Origin: CAYNTC01 sp964432925
GTDB taxonomy: Bacteria > Planctomycetota > Phycisphaerae > Sedimentisphaerales > Anaerobacaceae
Length of the DNA stretch: 14,489 nucleotides
Direction of reading: 5' to 3'
Assembly (NCBI GenBank): GCA_964432925.1
Contig: CAYSPM010000063.1
Span: 1-14,489, forward strand
Part shown: positions 1-7,001 of the stretch, piece by piece
Numbering within the stretch: position 1 is the stretch's first letter
Layout of the letters: every line of letters starts with the position of its first letter
Program-made: the position numbers and the translations under genes
The notes under the pieces: model-generated
What the model saw: the letters and a program-made list of their open reading frames with translations, nothing else
Database searches by the model: none
Told to the model about the DNA's origin: nothing

Positions 1-2
1 TC

Positions 3-281
3 ATAGACAGATTTGATTTAATGAAGATTTATGGAGAGGAGCAGTACAGATCTAATGCAAGGAGAATGCTTGGACAGAGTACCGATGTTAAAGTCTCCAG
101 CGATGGCATCGTCCGTATTTCGGTGACTGATATTGACCCGAATAGAGCAGCGGCTATTGCAAACGCTTATGTAGAGGAGCTTGATCAGCAGAATAAAGCT
201 TCCCAAGCCATACTCACAACCTTCAATAGTCGGCAAACCTGCCTCGTGCTACGTAGCGCTTCGCAGAGTAATATTGGATAG
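3..281 (+). pseudogene. Truncated GumC/Wzz-type polysaccharide chain-length protein (fragment)
   Basis: The frame is open from the window edge and reads IDRFDLMKIYGEEQYRSNAR and then, about 20 codons later, DGIVRISVTDIDPNRAAAIA followed by NAYVEELDQQN. This is the characteristic segment of Wzz/GumC inner-membrane proteins that set exopolysaccharide chain length, in the part preceding the large periplasmic coiled coil. In the family 150 or more residues follow (coiled coil, second membrane helix, often a tyrosine-kinase domain). Here similarity stops near position 195 and the frame ends at 279-281 after about 28 unrelated codons. Its last codons overlap the end of the convergent sat-cysC gene. 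The 5' part lies outside the window; the first ATG (21) is internal to the domain, not a real start. I read it as a gene cut by a rearrangement. Family identity is confident; natural deletion versus an assembly join cannot be settled here. Confidence 0.75.
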
Positions 282-1994
282 ACTAATGTATCCTTCTTTT
301 TCCAGATGCAGGATAACACTCTGGACACACTCTTGCGGCGACAGATCAGTAGTATCAATGGTTATCTCGGCATCATTTGGCTTTTCATAAGGGTCAGAGA
401 CGCCGGTAAATTCTTTGATGATCCCTGTCCGGGCCTTGGCGTACATACCCTTGCGGTCCCTTTGTTCGCACACGTCGACCGGCGTAGCCACGTGCACCAA
501 GACAAAGCCACCCACCGGCTCAATCATTTCTCTTATTTCCTTGCGAATGCGATCATAGGGAGCAATCGGTGCACAAACAGCGATCCCACCGTTTTTGGTT
601 ATCTCCGAAGCTACCCATCCGATGCGGCGAATATTGATGTCTCGATGCTCCTTCGAGAAGCCCAGTTCTGAAGATAAGTGTCTGCGAACAAGATCGCCAT
701 CCAGCAGTGTCGTAGGCCGGCCACCGATCTCCATCAGTTTCGTAATCAAGACATTAGCCAGCGTGGATTTGCCGGAACTGGGCAGGCCTGTAAAGAATAC
801 TGTAAAGCCCTGTTTGCTTCGCGGCGGATAGGTCCGCCTGAGCTCAGCTATCACTTCAGGGAAAGAAAACCACGATGGGATATCTTTGCCAGCTGCCAGG
901 CGAGCTCGAAGTTCTGTGCCGGAAATGGACTTGGCTTTGACACTTTCACCCACTTGGTCAATCGGCATGTATGTATCTTTATCCTCAACGTAAACCATCA
1001 TTTTGAAGGGCACCATCTGTATCTGCAATTCTTCCTGGTGTTTCTGTAAAAGATGCTGTGCTTCGTAAGGTCCATAAAACGGCTGACCGGATGAATCTGA
1101 CCCCGGTCCTGCGTGGTCTCGGCCAACTATCAAATGCGTACAGCCGAAGTTTTTGCGAATAATTGCGTGCAATACCGCTTCACGTGGACCGCCCATCCGC
1201 ATAGCCAAAGGCAGTAAGCTCAATATAGCAGTATTCTTTGGATAGTAACCTAAAACCGCCTGATAACATCTAACCCGCGTGTAATGATCTACATCTCCGG
1301 GCTTGGTCATTCCTACTACCGGGTGGATAAGTAAGTTGGCCTCTAACTCTGCAGCCGCTCGAAAGGTCAGCTCTTGGTGCGCCCTGTGCATTGGATTGCG
1401 GGTCTGGAATGCTACCACCTTACGCCAGCCCAGGGTAGCAAACTTCTCGCGCAGCTGCTTTGGCGTATACCGTAGCTCAACGAAATCATAATGGTCCGGC
1501 AGCCTTACAGCCTCGACCTTGCCTCCAACATAGAACGGATTTGTGTTGTACAATAGATATCTTACCCCTGGATGCTCCTCGTTGGTGCTTCCAAAGACGT
1601 GTTTTGTCTCTGCTTTTAAGTTCGGCTGCCAGATGTCCTCAACATGTAAAGCTGCCAGCATACTGCCTTCAAGATCACGGAGGGCAAGTAAATCTCCAAT
1701 TTTAAGGTTCTTGGCTACTTGTTCTGTCACATCGAGCGCAATCGGTATAGGCCAGATTGTACCATCTGCAAGCCGCATGTCGCTGCAGACATTTTCGTAA
1801 TCGGCTTGATTCATAAAGCCCTGCAACGGTGAGAAACCGCCGTTTGTAAGAAGTTCTAAATCACAGATCTGTCGTGATGTTAGATTCCACGATGGCCATT
1901 CCCGAGACGCAGTTTTCATATCCGCCGCCTGCTCTTCATTGACCATTAGATCTATCAATCTGACACCATGCGGTCTGATTAAATGTTTTTGCAT
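249..1994 (-). CDS. sat-cysC: Bifunctional sulfate adenylyltransferase / adenylylsulfate kinase (Sat-CysC)
   Basis: This 581-residue cytoplasmic fusion enzyme turns sulfate and ATP into APS (N-terminal ATP sulfurylase) and phosphorylates APS to PAPS (C-terminal kinase). The sulfurylase part, residues 1-390, carries the ATP-binding QTRNPMHRAH motif at 197-206, HPVVGMTKPGD at 224-234 and GRDHAGPG at 291-298. The kinase part, about 395-575, has a P-loop GLPSSGKS at 403-410, LDGD at 431-434, the RDINIRRIGW helix and FTGVSDPYEKP near 529-539. All expected catalytic motifs are present and length is normal for the fusion, so it looks functional. The ATG at 1994 is preceded by AAAGGAG (2004-2010) at 9 nt spacing. 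It is the last gene of the minus-strand train, but the fossil before it leaves 150 bp in which it may have its own promoter. A sulfatase upstream could supply sulfate; the Wzz fragment next door suggests PAPS may also feed exopolysaccharide sulfation. Both roles are inference. Confidence 0.96.
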   Translation of the reverse strand: MQKHLIRPHGVRLIDLMVNEEQAADMKTASREWPSWNLTSRQICDLELLTNGGFSPLQGFMNQADYENVCSDMRLADGTIWPIPIALDVTEQVAKNLKIGDLLALRDLEGSMLAALHVEDIWQPNLKAETKHVFGSTNEEHPGVRYLLYNTNPFYVGGKVEAVRLPDHYDFVELRYTPKQLREKFATLGWRKVVAFQTRNPMHRAHQELTFRAAAELEANLLIHPVVGMTKPGDVDHYTRVRCYQAVLGYYPKNTAILSLLPLAMRMGGPREAVLHAIIRKNFGCTHLIVGRDHAGPGSDSSGQPFYGPYEAQHLLQKHQEELQIQMVPFKMMVYVEDKDTYMPIDQVGESVKAKSISGTELRARLAAGKDIPSWFSFPEVIAELRRTYPPRSKQGFTVFFTGLPSSGKSTLANVLITKLMEIGGRPTTLLDGDLVRRHLSSELGFSKEHRDINIRRIGWVASEITKNGGIAVCAPIAPYDRIRKEIREMIEPVGGFVLVHVATPVDVCEQRDRKGMYAKARTGIIKEFTGVSDPYEKPNDAEITIDTTDLSPQECVQSVILHLEKEGYISLSNITLRSAT

Positions 1995-2149
1995 TGTTTA
2001 GAACTCCTTTATGTTGTTGCTCTTTTTACTAACAATACATGGCTTCGTACACACGAAAACAAAGGACAAAACCATGTTCATTTTGACGAAAGAGCAAGGT
2101 ATTGTAACAAGCGTTTGGTAATCCCGCAAGGAATTCTGTGAACATAGAC

Positions 2150-2880
2150 AGCTCACAGCTCAGGGCTGCAGGCAGCAGTTCAATTTCGCTGGCACAATTC
2201 TGGAGCAGCGTCTCTGCGATGCTGGCGCAGCCGTCGAAATTACCATCGATCTGGAAAGGCTGATGAGCGTCAACATGTTCGGATAAGTTCGCTCGGGACT
2301 CAATGACATTGTGAGAATCTTGTAAGCGTGCTCGGCGTCGTACAGACATGCCCAGAGATTCGGTCGGCAACTAATGCCCCAATCCCTGGTTTCGTCGCCG
2401 AGAATTTCAAGCGAATCGCGCGCTGTGGCAGCGAGTTCAGGTATATCATGAACATTAATATAGTCATTTGTATACAAGCTATATAAATGCGACACGTGTC
2501 GGTAATACGCATCCGATGCTTGCATGTCCCAGTCTTGAAGCCTCTCTTTAATCCGGCTGGCGTTGACGATATTATTTGGTGCGAGTCTAGCACGCGTAGC
2601 GGCGAGTTGTTCAATCCCAATATAAACTAAGAATCTCCGTTGCTCAAGCCACTTGTGCTTTGGCTCTTCAACGGTGGTGTCAAGAAAGAACTGAGCTGCG
2701 CTCTTTAATGGTAGGGTAGACCTTTGCCAAGAGATCCTTGTCACCCCTGTACTCATAGTGATCCCTCAGGTTCAGACATAACATTTTTAACTTCATTGAT
2801 GATCCCTTCATTCAATTTCAGCAGCTCGGACTTGACACCACCATGTGTTCATTGCCGATGAGCAGAGTTTGGCTTTGGCG
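2150..2880 (-). pseudogene. GH95 alpha-L-fucosidase/galactosidase fossil with frameshifts and deletions
   Basis: GH95-like segments appear in family order across three minus frames. N-terminal scraps: LLIGNEH (about 2868-2848), then GGVKSELLKLNEGI (about 2841-2800), matching the family's IGNG...GGV.SE..QLNE region. After a large gap comes NLRDHYEYRGDKDLLAKVYP TIK (about 2775-2710). One extra base shifts to the frame reading AAQFFLDTTVEEPKHKWL, where family members go on to an SPEN-type motif that is missing. It resumes at RLAPNN...ERLQDWD, YYRHVSHLYSLY, AYKILT and SPERTYPNM. One lost base (about 2270) shifts again into DAHQPFQIDGNF and ELLPA. Family proteins run about 750-800 residues; about 240 codons remain. 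The fossil begins just after the sulfatase stop, so the two were probably neighbours in one operon. It cannot make an active enzyme. The 3' limit is uncertain because similarity fades below about 2160. Confidence 0.85.
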
Positions 2881-2946
2881 TTAGGTTGGTTGACGATCTG
2901 GATTTTGGTGGAGGGTCTCTTGGCTGCCTTGTTTCCTTTCGTTTCA

Positions 2947-4365
2947 TCATACTGACTGGACAGGCCAATTGGGAGACTCTGTGCGTGCTGTCTTAAGGTA
3001 CTCTTCGATCCGGGCAATGACTTCGGGATGGTCAACGGCGACATCGCGCTGCTCACCCAGATCCTCAGACAGATCAAACAACAGCAACGGGTGGCCCTGT
3101 TTGAGGCGAATCGCCTTGAAGTTGCGCCAACGCACTGCCTGTTGGAATCCACCTTCAAAGAATTCCCAGTAGAGAAAACGGTCGTGTATATCCTGGCTTC
3201 GGCCGAGAAGTGTTGGCAGGATACTGACGCCGTCAATATTCTTTGGTGGTTGTTTACCTGCAATTTCTACCGCAGTGGGCAGGAAATCTGCGAAGTACCA
3301 GGCAGTGTCGCAGGTCCGCCCCGAGGGCACTTTACCGGGCCAGCGGACGATCATCGGCACGCGGATTCCACCCTCGAACAAGTCGCGCTTATAGCCGTGG
3401 AGTGGACCATTGGAATCGAAGAAATCTGCGACTTCCGTAAGCGTTGTCGAATAGTTGGAACGTGGTCCATTATCAGAACAAAAGAAAACAATCGTCTTTT
3501 CGTCGATATGCAGATCCTTTAATAGCTGCATTACTTTTCCAATGCACTGATCGAGTCGATGGATCATAGCGGCATAAGTCTTCATAGGATCCGGCCAATC
3601 CTTGTCGGTGTATGGTCCCAGTTCCGGTACATCGAGAGGGCTGTGCGGATTATTGTAGGCCAAATACAGGAAGAAACGGCGGTCCTTGTTATTCTTCAGA
3701 AAATCAATGGCTTCATCGGTGCACATATCCGTGTGGTAATGGCGCCGCCCATTGTTCTCATTACCGGTTACATCATACAACTGCTTGTTACGATACCGCT
3801 TTGATGGATAGTAGGTCGGACTGAGTGTTGCTGCCGTTCGTACTAACCAGCCATAAAATTCGTCGAAACCGCGATTCAACGATCCGGCGTCCGGATTATA
3901 GCCGCCAATGTGCCACTTACCAATCAGGCCAGTCTGGTAGCCAGCTTTTTGGAGCATGTGACCGATGGTCTGATCTTCGTCAGTCAGGTACATTCGTCGG
4001 ACTTTTTGTTTTCCTTTATATCCGACCGAGCCGCCGACTTCGCACATGTTGCCGCGAATACGCGTGTGCCCTGCGTGTTGGCCGGTCATCAGAACGCTGC
4101 GCGAAGGAGCGCAGATGGTTGAGCCAGCATAGCAGCTAGTGAAACGCATACCTTCGTCTGCGATCTGATCTATGTTGGGTGTTTGAAATTTTTTCTGCCC
4201 GTAACAACTCAAATCTCCATAGCCCATATCGTCAGCCATGATGAAAATGATATTAGGTCTATTTTCAGTAGCGTTAGCTGCCTTGAGGTGAAATGGGAAC
4301 GATACCGTCGCCGCCCCTAAAGCCACCTCTTGCAAGAAGCGGCGCCTGTTAATATTATATGCCAT
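2947..4365 (-). CDS. Tat-exported Cys-type sulfatase (S1 arylsulfatase family)
   Basis: The 472-residue product belongs to the alkaline-phosphatase-like S1 sulfatases, which hydrolyse sulfate esters, here probably on a glycan outside the cytoplasm. Residues 1-30 form a Tat-type signal (NRRRFLQEVALGAATVSFPF). The formylglycine site CAPSR is at 85-89, followed by LMTG. Calcium and active-site residues are in place: D45-D46, K150 and H152 in GKWH, H241, D298-N299 in SDNGP, and K326 in GYKRDLFEGG. The last residues (ARTESPNWPV) match usual C-termini of the family, so the protein is complete. Cys in the CxPSR core means maturation by FGE or an anaerobic sulfatase-maturing enzyme, neither encoded here. 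The chosen ATG (4365) keeps the twin-arginine signal, but the strong AGGAG at 4389-4393 is 23 nt away (see separate entry). The substrate cannot be read from sequence; the GH95 fossil directly downstream suggests a sulfated fucose- or galactose-containing glycan. Confidence 0.93.
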   Translation of the reverse strand: MAYNINRRRFLQEVALGAATVSFPFHLKAANATENRPNIIFIMADDMGYGDLSCYGQKKFQTPNIDQIADEGMRFTSCYAGSTICAPSRSVLMTGQHAGHTRIRGNMCEVGGSVGYKGKQKVRRMYLTDEDQTIGHMLQKAGYQTGLIGKWHIGGYNPDAGSLNRGFDEFYGWLVRTAATLSPTYYPSKRYRNKQLYDVTGNENNGRRHYHTDMCTDEAIDFLKNNKDRRFFLYLAYNNPHSPLDVPELGPYTDKDWPDPMKTYAAMIHRLDQCIGKVMQLLKDLHIDEKTIVFFCSDNGPRSNYSTTLTEVADFFDSNGPLHGYKRDLFEGGIRVPMIVRWPGKVPSGRTCDTAWYFADFLPTAVEIAGKQPPKNIDGVSILPTLLGRSQDIHDRFLYWEFFEGGFQQAVRWRNFKAIRLKQGHPLLLFDLSEDLGEQRDVAVDHPEVIARIEEYLKTARTESPNWPVQSV

Positions 4366-4388
4366 TATATGCCCTGTTCATTAATCAT

Positions 4389-4393
4389 CTCCT
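4389..4393 (-). promoter_or_regulatory. Displaced ribosome binding site of the sulfatase
   Basis: AGGAG is ideally placed (7 nt) for an ATG at 4381 that reads MNRAYNGI and then stops, overlapping the sulfatase start in another frame. The sulfatase ATG (4365) is 23 nt from AGGAG, with only a weak AGGG nearby. AACAGG occurs three times here, and the 28 bp between the second and third copies contain the direct repeat GGCATATAAT twice. Removing those 28 bp would join ATG AAC AGG to CGC CGC TTC, giving a sulfatase starting MNRRRFLQ at perfect spacing. I infer an insertion or duplication displaced the start. Confidence 0.5.
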
Positions 4394-4394
4394 G

Positions 4395-4862
4395 TTAACC
4401 TTGCCACGGTTTAAGATCGTTTTTCTTGATAGCAGCATCAATAAAAAAATATACAGATATAAGCTTTTCAACCTCGTTGCTCAGTGCTTCAATTCAAAAA
4501 GCTCTTAGTCCCCTACATAAAGAGTAATCAGTTCCTCAATCACTTCCTTTTAGCAAGGTTGTGCCAGACAAATCGACATCCAAACTTATTAAAAACTATA
4601 TCACATTTTCTTTAGCACCAATAGCGACTTTCATCCTCAGATTCACTTCGAGGGTTTCAATCTTCACTGAATCCCTGTCGAAAATCTCATAACCGTGCTC
4701 ATCCTTCAATAACCTCAACCGGAATTGGCCACGCCGAGAGTCGGCGAATCCCCCAAATTCAATGAGTTCGGTCGTGCCAATCACGCATAATTGATCTCAT
4801 GTCCAGGCTTCTAACCACCAGACAAGCAGGTTCTTTCATTACAGTACAATTATCGCAGGATT
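4395..4862 (-). pseudogene. Intergenic stretch with degraded coding remnants, unidentified
   Basis: These bases between GH51 and the sulfatase hold no intact gene of normal size. The longest frame (4784 to 4596, GTG start, no Shine-Dalgarno) encodes 62 residues including IEFGGFADSRRGQFRLRLLK and VKIETLEVNLRMKVAIGAKE. It looks protein-like but I do not recognise it, and the same frame reopens for 19 codons after its stop. Further on, KEVIEELITLYVGD (about 4557-4515) and, in another frame, EALSNEVEKLISVYFFIDAA ending in KKNDLKPWQG (about 4492-4395) are also protein-like. The last piece stops 1 nt before the AGGAG of the sulfatase, the spacing expected of an upstream operon partner. I infer one or two decayed genes; a noncoding leader or a real 62-residue gene is possible. 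No convincing terminator or promoter was found. Confidence 0.4.
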
Positions 4863-6971
4863 CTACCCCGCCTCGAATTCATAAAGGTTAATACTAATGG
4901 GAGCAACGATAAACTTTTTTGGAATCTTTTTTACTGGGATTTCTACAATATCAACTTCAGGCTTTTCTCCCCCTACGTTAGAGGCATTTACATCGTCAGC
5001 GGCAATTTGCCACAACTTGCCTGCGCCGGAAAGCTTTAAGCCAGTAATATTCAAATTGAAATTCTGAGCGGATTCTGTCGGGTTAATAACGGACAAAGTC
5101 AAAGTTTTACGGTCTGCGCTCACGCCAGCTACAATGTCCAGCGGAAAGGTGTCACTTCCGGATGGTTTACTGGCTTTGTCTAATCCGACTGTTCCCTTTA
5201 TCTGCGGCTGCGGTGAATCGCCGATGACCGCCACTGGAATAATCTCGCACAAATGTTCTCGAAAGGCCTTGAATATCAAACCCTCCACCCGATAACCCAC
5301 CGCACTACCAGTGTTGTCGGAAAGGAGCGTACGAAAAGCACCTGCATAGGCGGCCATATATATCATATTTGTATGACGGAACATCTCATGGTATGTAAGG
5401 GTAACGGCCATCGGACTCTTCATAGCAAGTGCCTCAATTCTTAGACCCCCTGCTACAGTGCGATTTCTGGGACTCCACTCGTCAAAAGCGAACTTGATGT
5501 TCTTTTCTTTGAGTGATGGTATGCGTTTAAGATATTCCTGCCAAGCTTCGAATTTGAAGGCTAATTTGTTCGGCAGCCGACGGACACAGAGTTCCAGAGG
5601 ATCCTTCACGTCGTAAAATCTCTGCGTTTTCTCGTCGAACGCCATATCGAGGTAGGTATGGAAATGCTCTCCGAGGTAATCGACATCATCTAGGATACTG
5701 GTCAGCAAACCGTAAGACCAATCATCCCGGGAGCCAACCTTGTATGGGACGTTCATGGTTAGTGGCAGGTTCCACCCTTCGAATTGCCTCATAGTTATTG
5801 AACACCAACCCAATTCTTCAACAGTGGCTCCCGAGGCCACAACCTTGATCGTGGGGTCGATTTTCTTCATGGCACGAGTAAATAAAGAGTGCTTGAGACA
5901 ATAATGTTTCAATTGCATGTGGCCCATCTGCCATGGACCATACATTTCATTACCGATGCCCCACAACTTTACATTGTAGGGTTCAGGATGACCACCGGAT
6001 GCACGGAGCCTGCCCATAGGTGTGTCGATGGAGCCGTTACAGTATTCGACCTCTTTAGCAGCCGAAAGGGCATCTCCAAAACCACTGTTGACGACGATAT
6101 AAGGCTCAGCGTCTATCAAACGGCAGAAAATCATAAACTCATCGATACCATTATCGTTCGTCTCTAAGCCACCTCTGACTACATCACTGACCGGTGGCCT
6201 TTTATCTATATCGCCGATTCCGTACTGCCAGTCATACCCGGAAACATAGTTACCGCCAGGCCAGCGGGCAATCGTTATTCCAAGCTCTTTCAAATACTTA
6301 ATTGTATCCGGATTAAATCCCTGGACGTTGTCTGCGGGCATAAGAGACACAGCACCAATATAAAACTCTCCATTTCCTGTTCCGACAATTTTCAGGCGCC
6401 CATCATTAGTATCTGCCTTGGAAGTGAACTTTAAAGGAAACTTGGCGTAACTGCCTGGAAAAGGACTGATCTTTATTGTCTGGCGGTCACCCGGATTGAC
6501 TCCCCAGACAAGACTGACCTTGATACTCGCTCCTGAATCGCCAGCAAGGATAATCCGACCTGTATAACTTTTGCCTTTACGCAGGGCCAATCCCGCCTGT
6601 CTGATGCCGTGAGGCGTTGAGCCATCAAGTTTGATTAGGGGAGTGTGCTCGCCGACATAAGAATACTCTCGGTCCATCACAACGAATTCGGCAGGACCGA
6701 CCGGCCTCCATGTGTCCGGCATACTAAGGAACCTTGGTCCTTCGCGTTCGGGTTCAAGCCGTAATTCAACTGCATAGAAAAATTTTCGATCATAAAGCAT
6801 TTCGGCCCAGGCCTGGATTGATGCCGGCTCCATTAACCCGCCATAAATCAGCTTTGTTATAGGTTCGCCGGTTTTACTAGCATCGATATTGACTTCTATT
6901 GCAAGCGCCGGCAGTATGTTAAGTGTCAGGCAAACGACCAGTACCGCGATCAATCTCGTTGTCTGATTCAT
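4863..6971 (-). CDS. Secreted GH51 alpha-L-arabinofuranosidase with inserted carbohydrate-binding domain
   Basis: The 702-residue protein starts with a cleavable signal peptide (residues 1-24, ending PALA). After the first barrel strand (LIYGGLMEPA, 41-50) a stretch at about 85-215 reads like a CBM4/9-type beta-sandwich, an insertion known in secreted bacterial and eukaryotic GH51. The catalytic barrel resumes at ARWPGGNYVSGYDW (235-248), with acid/base E342 in WGIGNEMYG and probable nucleophile E498 in FAFDEWSPRNR; HFHTY at 436-440 is the conserved His region. The C-terminal part, about 510-700, is the beta-rich arabinofuranosidase C domain. GH51 enzymes release terminal arabinofuranose from arabinan or arabinoxylan; beside CE12 and GH28 genes, pectic arabinan is the likely target. 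The ATG at 6971 has AAAGGA about 10 nt upstream and lies 30 bp after the CE12 stop, so co-transcription is likely. Nothing looks damaged. Confidence 0.94.
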   Translation of the reverse strand: MNQTTRLIAVLVVCLTLNILPALAIEVNIDASKTGEPITKLIYGGLMEPASIQAWAEMLYDRKFFYAVELRLEPEREGPRFLSMPDTWRPVGPAEFVVMDREYSYVGEHTPLIKLDGSTPHGIRQAGLALRKGKSYTGRIILAGDSGASIKVSLVWGVNPGDRQTIKISPFPGSYAKFPLKFTSKADTNDGRLKIVGTGNGEFYIGAVSLMPADNVQGFNPDTIKYLKELGITIARWPGGNYVSGYDWQYGIGDIDKRPPVSDVVRGGLETNDNGIDEFMIFCRLIDAEPYIVVNSGFGDALSAAKEVEYCNGSIDTPMGRLRASGGHPEPYNVKLWGIGNEMYGPWQMGHMQLKHYCLKHSLFTRAMKKIDPTIKVVASGATVEELGWCSITMRQFEGWNLPLTMNVPYKVGSRDDWSYGLLTSILDDVDYLGEHFHTYLDMAFDEKTQRFYDVKDPLELCVRRLPNKLAFKFEAWQEYLKRIPSLKEKNIKFAFDEWSPRNRTVAGGLRIEALAMKSPMAVTLTYHEMFRHTNMIYMAAYAGAFRTLLSDNTGSAVGYRVEGLIFKAFREHLCEIIPVAVIGDSPQPQIKGTVGLDKASKPSGSDTFPLDIVAGVSADRKTLTLSVINPTESAQNFNLNITGLKLSGAGKLWQIAADDVNASNVGGEKPEVDIVEIPVKKIPKKFIVAPISINLYEFEAG

Positions 6972-7001
6972 GCTTAAGCTTCCTTTCTTTCAATCATTTT
7001 G

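Noticed and set aside
247..256. Perfect 10-bp palindrome GCTACGTAGC over the sat-cysC stop, considered as an attachment or operator site
   Set aside because: It is short, has no second copy in the window and no T tract; chance is sufficient.
306..671. A 121-codon plus-strand frame opposite sat-cysC
   Set aside because: It mirrors the APS kinase coding sequence; composition and lack of motifs mark it as a shadow.
1995..2060. Possible promoter for sat-cysC (TTGTTA, 17 bp, ATAAAG)
   Set aside because: Both hexamers match poorly and the second overlaps the ribosome binding site.
2808..3263. A 151-codon minus-strand frame running from inside the sulfatase into the GH95 fossil
   Set aside because: Most of it is an out-of-frame reading of the sulfatase 3' end and none of it resembles a protein; the GH95 scraps there are in other frames.
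3028..3522. A 164-codon plus-strand open frame opposite the sulfatase
   Set aside because: It is antisense to a gene with complete catalytic motifs, has no ribosome site and no recognisable protein pattern.
4354..4373. Two exact TATAAT hexamers considered as a promoter
   Set aside because: They lie on the sulfatase start codon itself, with no -35 element at 16-18 bp, and are better explained by the short direct repeat.
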